DNA of 64,000 nucleotides from Pontibacillus salicampi (GCF_042434395.1 NZ_JBHLTP010000011.1:464906-528905), one strand, 5' to 3'. Shown: positions 8,147-16,721, numbered from the stretch's first letter. Program-made: numbers and translations. The notes: generated by a model from the sequence alone, not told the origin.

Positions 8147-9157
8147 TTACTTCTTTTTATTGCTACTCATGTCTTTATTCGTTTCATTTGGCAATTTGCC
8201 CGACTCTTTATAGGTTTCTACAGCTTGTACCACTTTCTTCTGAAGCGAGTCGGGTACAGTGGAGCTAAATTCACCAAGGGATATTGCATCCTCTTGAAAG
8301 TCATAGGTTAAAACGCCTTCTGGCAGTTCTCCCTTATGAAATTGCTTGGCGGCTTGTAAATATAGACGGTCTACGTGCTGAATAGTGCTCGTTAAAACCG
8401 TTTGATCACCAAAATTTGATTGATCTGAAACATAGCCGATAGCCTGTAATTCATTTTCCTTTATCGTTTCCATCAAGGGAACATTAAAGCCATCCCCAGC
8501 TGGATAGAAAACATCCACATTATCCAACTTCATCTCCTTAAACAAGAGCTTGGCTCTAGCGGAATTATCCCAGCTATTTACGTATTGAATAGAGATGTCG
8601 ACATCGGTATTTTGATATTTAGCACCTTCATAGAAACCTTCAATTTCTGGCTGCCATTCATATGCACCCACTACTCCAACATGATTTGTCTCTGACATTC
8701 CCGCTGCTACCATGCCACCAAAAAACCCCATTGCATGAGAGTCGAAGTTCAGACTCGTGATATTTTCTCCACGGTCATTTCCATTAAAGAAGATAAAATG
8801 TATATCAGGGTATTCCTCCTGGAGTTCATCGAAGTATTTTCCAAAACTGCTGCCATGGCCAAATACTAGGTTTACACCTTCGTTCGAAAATTCTTCAACA
8901 GCCTTTTGAGCGGCTTCTTTATTTTGTATATGCTGTTTAAAATAGACATCAACACCAAGCTCTTCTTTTATATCTAACAGGCCAAGATACCCTTTCTTGC
9001 CCCACACTTGATCTTGCACAGTATGCTCTACCAGCATGCCCACTTTATGGACATTCCCTTGCCCCATAGCGTTAGAGCAACCGGTTACAGCTATTGAAGC
9101 TATGAACACTACCACCATTACCATTGCTAATCTCCATTTCACAAGCGAGCACCTCAT
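8147..9157 (-). CDS. med: Med-like BMP-family lipoprotein, competence regulator homologue
   Basis: 336 residues with a lipoprotein signal (MVVVFIASIAVTGC) and a periplasmic-binding-protein fold of the BMP/PnrA type: GMLVEHTVQDQVWGKKGYLG, LVFGHGSSFGKYF, HFIFFNGND, GMVAAGMSETNHVGVVGA, DVFYPAGDGFN. In B. subtilis Med is a positive regulator of comK expression, and it occurs in the block yjaU-yjaV-med-comZ-yjzB-fabHA-fabF. The same order is seen here except that I find no comZ downstream. Alternatively it could act as a nucleoside-binding lipoprotein. Function is inferred from family and synteny. Confidence 0.8.
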   Translation of the reverse strand: MRCSLVKWRLAMVMVVVFIASIAVTGCSNAMGQGNVHKVGMLVEHTVQDQVWGKKGYLGLLDIKEELGVDVYFKQHIQNKEAAQKAVEEFSNEGVNLVFGHGSSFGKYFDELQEEYPDIHFIFFNGNDRGENITSLNFDSHAMGFFGGMVAAGMSETNHVGVVGAYEWQPEIEGFYEGAKYQNTDVDISIQYVNSWDNSARAKLLFKEMKLDNVDVFYPAGDGFNVPLMETIKENELQAIGYVSDQSNFGDQTVLTSTIQHVDRLYLQAAKQFHKGELPEGVLTYDFQEDAISLGEFSSTVPDSLQKKVVQAVETYKESGKLPNETNKDMSSNKKK

Positions 9158-9248
9158 TCACAAGAAATCTTTTCGAAACATTGTACAAATCTAGTGATAT
9201 TGTACCTTGTTCTCCATGATTCGTAAATATTTCGAGGATGAGATGAAT

Positions 9249-9842
9249 TTACGAAGTATAATATCCAGCAAATTGTTGGCGATGTTTGAGATAAGCCTGC
9301 TTCCTTTTGTCATAAGCAACAGACCGACCTAGTTCGATATCATGCTCTTTGTCACCACAATCGTCCATTCCAACTGTAACTAATGTCTTTTCGTTATAGT
9401 CTTCTTCATTTACTATCCGTGGAAGAAAGTCCTCTACAGGGATAGACTCCTCTCCAAGCTCCTCCACGGGAGTATCTATCCAAGGGCCATATAAGCTCGG
9501 CCCCCAAACGGTTGTCCAGCCCTCCATTGGAGTCGGTTTACTTCCGTTAAACACAAAACGAATGCGAGAAGTGGACGATAAGGATTGGAGACGTTCATAA
9601 GGTACTTGCACACCATTCTGCTCCATTACAAATATCGCCCTTACTTTATCCTCCTCTTCCTGCAAGCATTCTTCTATTGATTCATAAAAGGAAAAATTAG
9701 CATTCCTTCCGACATATAAATACACCGTTTCTTTTTGCTTAGTAAGCTTATCAATGCCGATTACTTTAACACCTTGTTCTAACAGCCGCTGCAATAAATG
9801 AAACCCCAATCCTTCTAAACAGCCCCATATCATAAATGTCAT
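9249..9842 (-). CDS. YjaV-like Rossmann-fold protein
   Basis: 197 residues beginning MTFMIWGCLEGLGFHLLQRLLEQGVKVIGID, a degenerate nucleotide-sugar epimerase-type Rossmann start: the usual GxxGxxG is replaced by GCLEGLG. It contains VWGPSLYGPW, reminiscent of the VYGPW motif of NAD-dependent epimerases, but no YxxxK catalytic pair is visible. It lies between yjaU-like and med genes, as yjaV does in B. subtilis. It may be non-enzymatic. The stop lies about 90 bases from the med start. Confidence 0.65.
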   Translation of the reverse strand: MTFMIWGCLEGLGFHLLQRLLEQGVKVIGIDKLTKQKETVYLYVGRNANFSFYESIEECLQEEEDKVRAIFVMEQNGVQVPYERLQSLSSTSRIRFVFNGSKPTPMEGWTTVWGPSLYGPWIDTPVEELGEESIPVEDFLPRIVNEEDYNEKTLVTVGMDDCGDKEHDIELGRSVAYDKRKQAYLKHRQQFAGYYTS

Positions 9843-9889
9843 ATCTATTCCCTCCTACTATACACTATGAAGAAAATGATGAATCATGC

Positions 9890-10648
9890 TTATATAGGGG
9901 AGTCGAGTCTTGTTTCCTGCTGCATTAAAAAATGTACGATGGATGGGGTGACACGAGGTAATATTGGTTGAATGGCGAGCTTTAACCAAACAGGGATACC
10001 TTGTTGCTCTTGGTTCTCTTCAAAACGCCTACTATGCTCATGAACAGAATAATAAGGACTTTGCACATCATGAAAAATTAAAGAGGGCGCTTTAGTCGAA
10101 ACCAATGTAGCTGGCTGGATAACCTGCTCTTCTGTTTGTTTCTCTTCTATTTCATATGCCTTAGCCAGCTCTTTATTTAGCTTTTTAAAGTATAACTGGT
10201 TGGATTGCTCTTGATTATACATTGCTTTCAGGTCAAGACATGGTGTAAACATAATGTGGGAACGGATAGGAATATCGTATTTTAATTCCCACCGAAATGC
10301 AGTGTATGTTCCCATGCCTTCGGATACTACATGTATAAAGGGATTTACAATCTCCTGCCGCTTCACAGTTTGGAAGACTTGCTGTAAAAGGTGAGTCGTT
10401 TTAGGACTGCCCCACCCATTTCCATATAAATGACACGTAAATAATGTGTATCCTCTATTTAATAGTGATTGCAATAACTCTGCCCTAGCTGGATGTTCAC
10501 TCCAAAAAGACTGATGCTCTTCTACATAATGACCAGCATCTCCTAAATAAAGCACCAGGAATCCGTTCGGTTTTTCTGGTATGTGTAGAAGACACGGCTG
10601 TTTATCTAGCGTAAACGTTCTAGTGATAGTTGCCTGGGAGTTATCCAT
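9890..10648 (-). CDS. YjaU-like alpha/beta-hydrolase-type protein
   Basis: 252 residues. FLVLYLGDAGHYVEEHQSFW, YTLFTCHLYGNGWG and HVVSEGMGTYTAFRWE resemble an alpha/beta-hydrolase core, with a degenerate nucleophile elbow (SEGMG in place of GxSxG) and a histidine late in the chain (SIVHFLMQ). Gene order (before the YjaV-like gene and med) suggests the YjaU equivalent of B. subtilis. The missing canonical elbow glycine makes enzymatic activity uncertain. It is the first gene of a probable minus-strand operon with the YjaV-like gene, 47 bases apart. Confidence 0.6.
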   Translation of the reverse strand: MDNSQATITRTFTLDKQPCLLHIPEKPNGFLVLYLGDAGHYVEEHQSFWSEHPARAELLQSLLNRGYTLFTCHLYGNGWGSPKTTHLLQQVFQTVKRQEIVNPFIHVVSEGMGTYTAFRWELKYDIPIRSHIMFTPCLDLKAMYNQEQSNQLYFKKLNKELAKAYEIEEKQTEEQVIQPATLVSTKAPSLIFHDVQSPYYSVHEHSRRFEENQEQQGIPVWLKLAIQPILPRVTPSIVHFLMQQETRLDSPI

Positions 10649-10828
10649 ACGTCTCTCATCCTTTATAAAAGGGTTATATCCTTTATAATGTATGTTTGTA
10701 ATATTACGTTGTATGGTCGAATGCCTTGTTATTGAAAAGTAATCCCCATCCCATTAAAAAATTTTGGTTTCTTTTTTTGAAAACGTTTGATAAACTTAAA
10801 GCAGAATGTCGAATTAGAGGTGAGCTAT

Positions 10829-11008
10829 ATGCGTTTATTCTGGACTATTTTCTGGAGCTTTTTATTAAGCTTAATGGTTACATATGTTGTTTCAAGCATC
10901 AATGTTGGTCCATTTAAGCTAACCAATGCTATCGTGTTAACAGTCGGTTTCACCTTAACCGTAGTCCTCCTTGCTGAAGGCGGTCTTAAAGAAGAATCAG
11001 ATTCCTAG
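10829..11008 (+). CDS. yjzD: YjzD-like DUF2929 small membrane protein
   Basis: 59 residues from ATG 10829 (MRLFWTIFWSFLLSLMVTYVVSSI), behind AGAGGTG; longer upstream frames lack a ribosome binding site. Two membrane segments (about 4-22 and 28-48) and a short acidic tail (EGGLKEESDS) match the DUF2929/YjzD family. It lies beside yjzC as in B. subtilis. YjzD function is essentially unknown. A bidirectional terminator separates the two convergent genes. Confidence 0.8.
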   Translation: MRLFWTIFWSFLLSLMVTYVVSSINVGPFKLTNAIVLTVGFTLTVVLLAEGGLKEESDS

Positions 11009-11052
11009 GACGATAGATAATATCTATTCGTTCTTTTTCGAGGTAAATGCAG

Positions 11053-11088
11053 AAAATCCTCCTTCCAGCTGAGGAAGGAGGATTTTTT
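11053..11088. terminator. Bidirectional terminator yjzD/yjzC
   Basis: AAAATCCTCCTTCC, loop AGCTGA, GGAAGGAGGATTTT plus more T: a 14-base perfect stem usable in both directions. Confidence 0.9.
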
Positions 11089-11109
11089 GTGTGGTTTTCT
11101 ATTGTTATA

Positions 11110-11289
11110 TTATGGTTTTCTTTTATAGGTCCAAACACGATCTTGATTGGTGTTTTCAGGAAATGTCTGACCAGAATGAAGGCGGACCTGTCTTGGATCC
11201 TTCACCATACTTCCTGTTTCACCGATTTCTACATATACACCATTATTTGGCGCCTTATCGCCATGCTTAAACTGATGTCTTTGCCCCAT
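11110..11289 (-). CDS. yjzC: YjzC family small protein
   Basis: 59 codons read by hand on the minus strand, starting MGQRHQFKHGDKAPNNGVYVEIG and ending in DRVWTYKRKP. The pattern GDKAPNNGVYVEIGE with HSGQTFPE.TNQDRVW is the YjzC family, same length as the B. subtilis protein. The ATG follows AAAGGAGTTAAGCAA. It sits in the conserved yjaU-yjzD-yjzC neighbourhood. The residues look like a small beta-rich domain; function unknown. Confidence 0.85.
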   Translation of the reverse strand: MGQRHQFKHGDKAPNNGVYVEIGETGSMVKDPRQVRLHSGQTFPENTNQDRVWTYKRKP

Positions 11290-11363
11290 TTGCTTAACTC
11301 CTTTTATTTGTCTTTACGTGTAGTTTGAGTTGGATGGGGATTTTTATACGAAAGGTAAATATT

Positions 11364-11717
11364 TTAATACCAGGGTAATGGGTTGATGCCAAGAAGCGCT
11401 CCTAATGGTAAAATATATCTTTGGAACCTTTTTGGTGGTTGGTAGGTATTGTAGGCAGCCTGATTTCCTTGTCTTTGATACGGCTGTCGTAAGGAAATAT
11501 TTGCTTTGACCTGATGATGAGGCGGTGCAGCCATCGAAGAAGTACCTTCTACATTTTGTGGTACAGCAATATATACATATTCTCCGTCGAGGCCGGTGAT
11601 TATGCCGTCTACATACTGTCCGTCAGCCAGCTCTGCAAGCACGTATTGTTTCATATGCTTGTTACACAATGAATACATATGAGGATAGTTCTGGCTTTGC
11701 CCTTTACCAAATTTCAA
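11364..11717 (-). CDS. Uncharacterised protein with small beta-barrel-like N-terminal domain
   Basis: 117 residues if started at TTG 11717, which lies eight bases after GGGAGGT; the upstream frame to 11765 would place the ribosome binding site inside the gene. The N-terminal half (MKQYVLAELADGQYVDGIITGLDGEYVYIAVP) reads like a small SH3/LSm-type barrel, followed by a Pro/Gln/Tyr-rich linker (PYQRQGNQAAYNTYQPPKRFQRY) and a hydrophobic end (ILPLGALLGINPLPWY). Similar Gln/Tyr/Pro-rich tails occur in spore coat or envelope proteins, but I do not recognise the family. Confidence 0.65.
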   Translation of the reverse strand: MKFGKGQSQNYPHMYSLCNKHMKQYVLAELADGQYVDGIITGLDGEYVYIAVPQNVEGTSSMAAPPHHQVKANISLRQPYQRQGNQAAYNTYQPPKRFQRYILPLGALLGINPLPWY

Positions 11718-11860
11718 ATGAAACGACCTCCCTCTTTTAGTTATAGGATATTCACCCATACCCATCTATGTGCGTACGAATGATGTACAGTGGAACTTAG
11801 TTACTTAAATAGGGTAAGTACCTAGGAAAGAAAAAGGTCAACACAGGAGGATAATACAAG

Positions 11861-12688
11861 ATGGAAAAATTATATGAACTGCTCCAATTCTTATTTCTAG
11901 GATTGTTTCAAGGATTTACAGAACCAATACCCATCTCATCTAGTGGTCACCTTGTTATGGTGAAGGAAATATTTGGATTGAGTGGGCAGTTGCAAGGATT
12001 AACCTTTGAAGTCCTGGTGAACTTCGGATCTCTCATTGCTGTTCTGATTGTTTACCGAAAAGACCTTATACGACTTATTGTTAATGGAACAGGCTATCTC
12101 TTATCCAAAAATCGTTCAGAGGTGCAAAAGGACGATTTTCGTTTTATTCTATACTTAATTATTGGTACCATTCCAGCAGGTGTCCTTGGAATTCTATTAG
12201 AGGATTGGATAGAGGCTACATTTGGTAACACAGCTAGCTTTGTAGGGTTAATGCTCATTATTACTGGTTTGGCGCTATGGGTTATTCGTAACCTTAAAGG
12301 ATATAAAGGAGATAGAGAAATTGGCTGGAAGGAAGTCTTAATTGTAGGACTAGCTCAGGCTGTAGCCTTGATCCCTGGCATTAGCCGTTCAGGTGCCACC
12401 ATTGTTGCTGCCATGCTAATCGGCTGGAAGCAGGCCACTGCGCTGCGTTTCTCCTTTCTACTATTCATACCAGTCAGTCTTGGTACAGTTGTAATGAGTA
12501 TTGGCGAACTAATTGAGCTCGGGGTTCTCTCTAATAATTTCATTCCATACGCATTAGCGTTCTTAGGCTCCGTTGTCGCTTCCTATTTCGCGCTGCTATG
12601 GTTTATGAATATTATGGCTAAAGGAAACCTAAAATACTTCTCCTTCTATTGCTTTATCGTCGGTGCGCTGGCATTTATTTTCTTATAA
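11861..12688 (+). CDS. uppP: Undecaprenyl-diphosphatase UppP (BacA type)
   Basis: 275 residues, about eight membrane segments. It dephosphorylates undecaprenyl pyrophosphate to recycle the lipid carrier of cell-wall synthesis and gives bacitracin tolerance. Signature motifs are FQGFTEPIPISSSGHLV (residues about 18-35, with the catalytic glutamate) and IPGISRSGATI with the essential arginine (about 172-182). Good ribosome binding site AGGAGG. Monocistronic, followed by a hairpin terminator. Confidence 0.95.
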   Translation: MEKLYELLQFLFLGLFQGFTEPIPISSSGHLVMVKEIFGLSGQLQGLTFEVLVNFGSLIAVLIVYRKDLIRLIVNGTGYLLSKNRSEVQKDDFRFILYLIIGTIPAGVLGILLEDWIEATFGNTASFVGLMLIITGLALWVIRNLKGYKGDREIGWKEVLIVGLAQAVALIPGISRSGATIVAAMLIGWKQATALRFSFLLFIPVSLGTVVMSIGELIELGVLSNNFIPYALAFLGSVVASYFALLWFMNIMAKGNLKYFSFYCFIVGALAFIFL

Positions 12689-12693
12689 AGTAC

Positions 12694-12727
12694 AAGCACT
12701 TTCTCATAAGAGGGAGTGCTTTTTTTA
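12694..12727 (+). terminator. Terminator of uppP
   Basis: AGCACT..CTC, loop ATAAG, GAG..AGTGCT, then seven T. Confidence 0.8.
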
Positions 12728-12788
12728 TGGAAGGGAGAGAGACTTTATTACCATAGTAATTTGTAATGTAATTGTAGTCTTCTTATAC

Positions 12789-12814
12789 GTTTAAATCTCT
12801 TTCTCCAAGGGGAT
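12789..12814 (+). promoter_or_regulatory. Candidate SigB promoter
   Basis: GTTTAA (12789-12794), 14-base spacer, GGGGAT (12809-12814), close to the general-stress SigB consensus GTTTAA-N12-15-GGGTAT. It lies 28 bases before the lmo0937-type gene. Confidence 0.5.
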
Positions 12815-12841
12815 GTTAATACTGAAAGGAGGAGATATAGT

Positions 12842-12985
12842 ATGCTTTGGACCATACTAGTTGTTTTACTAATATTATGGTTGCTCGGTTTCTCTTTACA
12901 AATCGGCGGTGGAATTATTCATTTGTTACTCGTCATTGCATTGGTATTACTTATTATCAACCTCGTGAAAGGCATGAGGCGTTGA
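12842..12985 (+). CDS. lmo0937-family 47-residue membrane protein
   Basis: Read by hand: MLWTILVVLLILWLLGFSLQIG, then a second hydrophobic segment (GGIIHLLLVIALVLLIINLV) and KGMRR. This two-segment pattern with GFSLQIGGGIIHLLLVIA is the lmo0937 family of tiny membrane proteins, often stress-induced. The ATG at 12842 follows GAAAGGAGGAG, and a candidate SigB promoter lies upstream. A strong terminator follows immediately, so it is monocistronic. Confidence 0.85.
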   Translation: MLWTILVVLLILWLLGFSLQIGGGIIHLLLVIALVLLIINLVKGMRR

Positions 12986-12995
12986 CTACTCTAAT

Positions 12996-13040
12996 AAAAA
13001 GGCTAGGGACTGGCAGAAACAGTCCCTAGCCTTTTATTTT
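12996..13040 (+). terminator. Terminator of lmo0937-family gene
   Basis: AAAAGGCTAGGGACTG, loop GCAGAAA, CAGTCCCTAGCCTTTT: a 16-base perfect stem. Confidence 0.9.
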
Positions 13041-13120
13041 TAGGGATACTAACGCAATTACCCTATTCTTAGTTACAATTTCTTAAATTATTGGAATGCT
13101 CCTCCTCTTTCACAAATCAA

Positions 13121-13154
13121 TAAAAACTGCCGAGCCATACTAAGCTCGACAGTT
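13121..13154 (-). terminator. Terminator of moaD
   Basis: Minus strand AACTGTCGAGC, loop, GCTCGGCAGTT followed by TTTTA. Confidence 0.8.
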
Positions 13155-13164
13155 CGTTTATCTA

Positions 13165-13398
13165 TCAGCCACCACTCACTGGTGGAATGATGGCAACTGT
13201 GTCACCATCTTGTAGCTCTCTATCCATGTCAGTGTATTCTTCATTCACAGCAACTTTTGCATGATCTAATTCAAGTAGTCCGTAATTTTCTTTCAATACG
13301 GATTTTACATGGGATACAGGCTGACCTGCTGCGTCTATTTCTACGCTTTCACGACCCGCTGCCTCTTGAAACTGTGCAAATAATAATACTTTAACCAT
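13165..13398 (-). CDS. moaD: Molybdopterin synthase small subunit MoaD
   Basis: 77 residues, ubiquitin-like sulfur carrier ending in the diagnostic double glycine (PPVSGG) that carries the thiocarboxylate. Internal LLFAQFQEAAGRE and DGDTVAIIPPVSGG match MoaD. With MoaE it converts cyclic pyranopterin monophosphate to molybdopterin. Its ATG overlaps the moaE stop codon by one base, so the two are translationally coupled. Confidence 0.95.
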   Translation of the reverse strand: MVKVLLFAQFQEAAGRESVEIDAAGQPVSHVKSVLKENYGLLELDHAKVAVNEEYTDMDRELQDGDTVAIIPPVSGG

Positions 13399-13862
13399 TA
13401 TAAATCCTCCTCCAGTGGCTCACCGGTTGGATAGCGTTTTAATTCTTGTTGATCGCCAATCCAAGAAGTACCATCCTCCCAGTGTTCTTTTTTCCATATT
13501 GGTACTATTTCTTTCATTCGTTCAATTGCATAGCGGCTTGCATCATAGGCATCTGCACGGTGTGGAGTGGATACCGCAATTACTACAGCAATATCAGATA
13601 TGTGCAGTTCTCCAATACGATGTACAATGGCACACTTGGCATCAGGCCATTTGGATGTTATTTCATCCCCTATTTGAGCCAGCTTTTTTTCTGCCATTGA
13701 AACGTAGGCCTCGTATTTCAGGTAGAGCGTCCGCTTATTCTTTGTAAATTCACGTACGGTACCGATAAACGTGTTGACTGCACCGCTCTCTGGCCTTACA
13801 ACTTTATGTACCACTTCATCTACATTGATAAACTGGTCTGTAACAGAAAATTGTTTTCCCAT
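13398..13862 (-). CDS. moaE: Molybdopterin synthase large subunit MoaE
   Basis: 154 residues, catalytic partner of MoaD. Motifs: GAVNTFIGTVREFTKNK, LKYEAYVSMAEKKL, IVHRIGELHISDIAVVIAVSTPHR and the C-terminal PIWKKEHWEDGTSWIG with the conserved catalytic lysines. It lies in a compact mobB-moaE-moaD operon: mobB ends one base before its start and moaD overlaps its stop. Other Moa/Moe genes must lie outside the window. Confidence 0.96.
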   Translation of the reverse strand: MGKQFSVTDQFINVDEVVHKVVRPESGAVNTFIGTVREFTKNKRTLYLKYEAYVSMAEKKLAQIGDEITSKWPDAKCAIVHRIGELHISDIAVVIAVSTPHRADAYDASRYAIERMKEIVPIWKKEHWEDGTSWIGDQQELKRYPTGEPLEEDL

Positions 13863-14390
13863 CTAGCTTCTCCTCTCTTTCACATGACGAATGAGCCAAG
13901 GAATGTATTGTTCCTCCTCTTCTCTCCTGAAGCATGGAACACTCCAGCTTTCTTTTATCGTTTCTTTAGTAATGACTACTTCCACTGCTGGTAAATCTAA
14001 TAAGTCCATATCCTCTCGCCCTCGAAGCAGGACACATTTTGGGAATGTTGCTGCTTTACAGCCTTCTACGAGGACTACGTCTAAATGGAATGATTCATAT
14101 GCTGATAATACTTCGTCCAGACTCCATGTTGATTGCTTCCCAACCAGCTGAAGCAGCCCTTCCCCTTCAACTCCACTTACCACTGCCCCCGCAAGGCGAT
14201 GCTTCTCACTGTCATTCTGATTCTCCATTATATCCGGAAATCCTCCATGACCGTGGTGCTTAAAGGTGCCTACCCGAAGCCCCTCCTTCTCTAGAGCTTT
14301 GATTATTTTCTCCATCAGTGTGGTTTTCCCACTATGCTTATAGCCCACTATTTGAAATACAAAGAAAGGGAATCTTGATCCCATGTTCAT
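13863..14390 (-). CDS. mobB: Molybdopterin-guanine dinucleotide biosynthesis adaptor MobB
   Basis: 175 residues, P-loop GTPase-like protein. The Walker A motif is GYKHSGKTTLMEKI (residues about 13-26), followed by VGTFKHHGHGGF and the Walker B-type VVLVEGCKAATFPKCVL. MobB assists in attaching GMP to molybdopterin. Start uncertain: ATG 14390 or 14384 (MGSRFPFFV); GAGAGGATG lies very close to the former. First gene of the mobB-moaE-moaD operon. Confidence 0.92.
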   Translation of the reverse strand: MNMGSRFPFFVFQIVGYKHSGKTTLMEKIIKALEKEGLRVGTFKHHGHGGFPDIMENQNDSEKHRLAGAVVSGVEGEGLLQLVGKQSTWSLDEVLSAYESFHLDVVLVEGCKAATFPKCVLLRGREDMDLLDLPAVEVVITKETIKESWSVPCFRREEEEQYIPWLIRHVKERRS

Positions 14391-14428
14391 ACATCCTCTC
14401 TATTACGCATATACCTGAATTTAGTATA

Positions 14429-14464
14429 TAAAAAACCCTTGTTGGCTATCCAACAAGGGTTTTC
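14429..14464. terminator. Terminator of yitW-like gene
   Basis: AAAACCCTTGTTGG, loop CTAT, CCAACAAGGGTTTT: perfect stem with A-rich and T-rich flanks, read mainly on the minus strand. Confidence 0.9.
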
Positions 14465-14466
14465 CA

Positions 14467-14778
14467 TCAATCCGGTATACCAAGTGCAATTTTCGCGTAA
14501 CGGCTCATTTTATCCTTAGTCCATGGCGGGCTCCAAACAATTTGAACTTGCACATCATTTAATTCAGGAATATCAGATAATGCACGCTTTACGTCCTGTT
14601 CAATAGTAGCTGCTAATGGACAGCCCATTGCTGTTAAAGTCATTTGTACATGAGCTACAGCGTCCTGGTCTACATCCACGCCATATATCAATCCGAGGTT
14701 AACAATATCAATGCCTAACTCGGGGTCAATTACATTTTCAAGAGCACCCATCATATTATCGTGTAATGCTTGATCCAT
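14467..14778 (-). CDS. yitW: MIP18/DUF59 iron-sulfur assembly factor (YitW-like)
   Basis: 103 residues of the SufT/PaaD/MIP18 type, which helps mature Fe-S proteins. Visible: NVIDPELGIDIVNLGLIYGVDV, VQMTLTAMGCPLAATIEQDV with the conserved cysteine (CP motif), and VQIVWSPPWTKDKMS. It lies next to a YitV-like esterase as yitW does in B. subtilis. Translation starts at ATG 14778 behind AGGGGGACGAC. Strong family assignment; the specific Fe-S client is unknown. Confidence 0.9.
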   Translation of the reverse strand: MDQALHDNMMGALENVIDPELGIDIVNLGLIYGVDVDQDAVAHVQMTLTAMGCPLAATIEQDVKRALSDIPELNDVQVQIVWSPPWTKDKMSRYAKIALGIPD

Positions 14779-14857
14779 AGGTGTCGTCCCCCTTCATTTG
14801 TGTTATAGCTTATTATAACGAAATTTGGCATAGAATAAAAGGGAGAGAGCCTCTTAG

Positions 14858-15622
14858 TTAAAGATGAAGCTCAAACCAATTTACAGCTTCGCCAATTGCG
14901 TAGGTTGAAACTTTATGATCCCTGCCAACTTCTCTTAAGAACCGAATATTCTCTGGATTCTTGTAATGGGAAATGACCTGGTTATAAAAGCTGTAGGAAT
15001 GATCAAATGGTACAATATCATCCTCTTCCCCATGCCAGAAGAAAAGCGGTCGGCCGTTCAGCTTATCCATCTGCTCAGACAAATCAATATCAGAAAGAGA
15101 TGCTACTAGCTTTTCCTGCTCTTCCACTGTCATTGGAATTTCCATGCCCATTTCTTTAATAGACCTTACTTGCTCTTTGGCAAAGCGTACAGGCTGGGGG
15201 GACCCCATCATCACAGCCGCTACCTTTATCCAGCTATATTGAGTAAGAGCGGCACTCGTTGTGATGCCTCCCATGCTTGTTCCAGCCAGACCAAACCGGT
15301 GGTCCAAGATAAGATTGCGCGCTTCCAATTCATTTCTTAGAATAGGGAGTTCCTTTAGATTCTGAACAACTACATCCCAAAGTCGATAGGATTGTTCCTG
15401 TTTATTTAGTCCTTCTTCCCGTTCCCCATGCAGATAGCAATCCGGTAGGACTACTCTGTATCCTTTCCGTGCCAGTGCATATGCTATAGGCAGGTTTTGC
15501 TCCTTTACACTTGTAACTCCGTGGATATAGGTTACTACAGGGAGTGGCTCATTTTCTTTGGCAGAGTCAACAACGAATAAGGTTGGTATGCCCTTAATAG
15601 TTTCTCTATATATGCCTATCAT
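14858..15622 (-). CDS. yitV: YitV-like alpha/beta-hydrolase esterase
   Basis: 254 residues, cytoplasmic serine hydrolase. Nucleophile elbow GTSMGG (about 114-119), oxyanion segment YIHGVTSVKEQ, acid residue in WHGEEDDIVPFDHS and the catalytic histidine in GRDHKVS near the end form a complete triad. Similar to the B. subtilis esterase YitV and located between yitU and yitW homologues. Its natural substrate is unknown. The start is the ATG at 15622 with AAAGGAAGGG upstream. Confidence 0.88.
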   Translation of the reverse strand: MIGIYRETIKGIPTLFVVDSAKENEPLPVVTYIHGVTSVKEQNLPIAYALARKGYRVVLPDCYLHGEREEGLNKQEQSYRLWDVVVQNLKELPILRNELEARNLILDHRFGLAGTSMGGITTSAALTQYSWIKVAAVMMGSPQPVRFAKEQVRSIKEMGMEIPMTVEEQEKLVASLSDIDLSEQMDKLNGRPLFFWHGEEDDIVPFDHSYSFYNQVISHYKNPENIRFLREVGRDHKVSTYAIGEAVNWFELHL

Positions 15623-15788
15623 GTCTGTGGTTCCCTTCCTTTTTCAAACAATATGTATTCCATTTTTATCTATTTCAACAATTTCTATGCTAACACTCTC
15701 CAATAGGAAAGAAAAGAAAAAGGGTATCTACCTTTACATTTCCTATTTAAGAGTTATACACTTAAATTCGTAAAGGGTGGTGTTGAGA

Positions 15789-16610
15789 ATGGAGAAACAT
15801 TTAATTGCTTTAGACTTAGACGGTACTCTCTTAACCGACAGCAAAGTAATTAGCGAACGCAATTTAAACACGATTCGAAAGGCTCGAGAAGAAGGACACA
15901 TTGTTTGTATTGCAACAGGAAGACCTCATCGTGCTAGCGTAAATTATTATCATGAGATGGAATTAGATACACCAATGGTCAACTTCAATGGTGCATTAAT
16001 TCATCATCCTAAAAATCATTATTGGGACGCAATCCACTCCCCAATGTCTATTCGCACAGCTCATGCCATCATACATACTTGTTATGAATTAGGCGTCAAG
16101 AATATTCTAGCCGAAGTTAGAGATGATGTCTTCCTTGATCAATATGATGAAGAGCTAATGAATATATTCCAAACCTCCGATACGCCTATTAAAGTAGGCA
16201 GCTTAAAAAATGAATTAAAAACAGACCCAACTTCGATACTTATTCATCCCGAGGTAGATAAGATTCAAGAGCTAAGGGACCATTTAACGAATTATCATGC
16301 TGAAATGATTGATCATCGAAAATGGGGTGCTCCATGGCACGTAATTGAAATTGTACGTGCAGGCTTGAATAAAGCGGTTGGTCTGCAAAAGATTGCCCAT
16401 TATTATCATATCCCACCAGAAAGAATCATTGCTTTTGGAGACGAGGATAATGATTTGGAAATGCTTGAGTATGCTGGTGTAGGTGTAGCGATGGACAATG
16501 CTATATCAGAGCTGAAGGATGTTGCAAATTATGTAACCCATTCTAATGAAGGGGATGGTATCTCCACCTTCTTGCTTGACTATTTAAACCTTTCTAGAAA
16601 AGCCATGTAG
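15789..16610 (+). CDS. yitU: HAD-superfamily Cof-type phosphatase (YitU-like)
   Basis: 273 residues from ATG 15789 (MEKHLIALDLDGTLL). HAD motif I DLDGT with the nucleophile and acid/base aspartates, motif II ATGRPH, motif III lysine in GLNKAVGLQKIA, and motif IV GDEDNDLEMLEYAG are all intact, with the Cof/C2B cap. Such enzymes dephosphorylate sugar phosphates or flavin intermediates; in B. subtilis YitU has been linked to dephosphorylation in riboflavin synthesis. The upstream GTG-TTG codons overlap the GGGTGGTG ribosome binding site, so the shorter start is preferred. Confidence 0.9.
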   Translation: MEKHLIALDLDGTLLTDSKVISERNLNTIRKAREEGHIVCIATGRPHRASVNYYHEMELDTPMVNFNGALIHHPKNHYWDAIHSPMSIRTAHAIIHTCYELGVKNILAEVRDDVFLDQYDEELMNIFQTSDTPIKVGSLKNELKTDPTSILIHPEVDKIQELRDHLTNYHAEMIDHRKWGAPWHVIEIVRAGLNKAVGLQKIAHYYHIPPERIIAFGDEDNDLEMLEYAGVGVAMDNAISELKDVANYVTHSNEGDGISTFLLDYLNLSRKAM

Positions 16611-16658
16611 CCTTTCCATATTTTGAAACACATGATACCTTTCTATGTGACCATACTA

Positions 16659-16702
16659 AGCTTGAACCCAGCAATAGCTGCATTGGGTTCAGGCTTTTTT
16701 CA
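16659..16702 (+). terminator. Terminator of yitU-like gene
   Basis: GCTTGAACCCA, loop with GCAATAGCTGCAT, TGGGTTCAGGC, then six T. Confidence 0.9.
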
Positions 16703-16721
16703 ATCTGTGGGGGGATATAGC

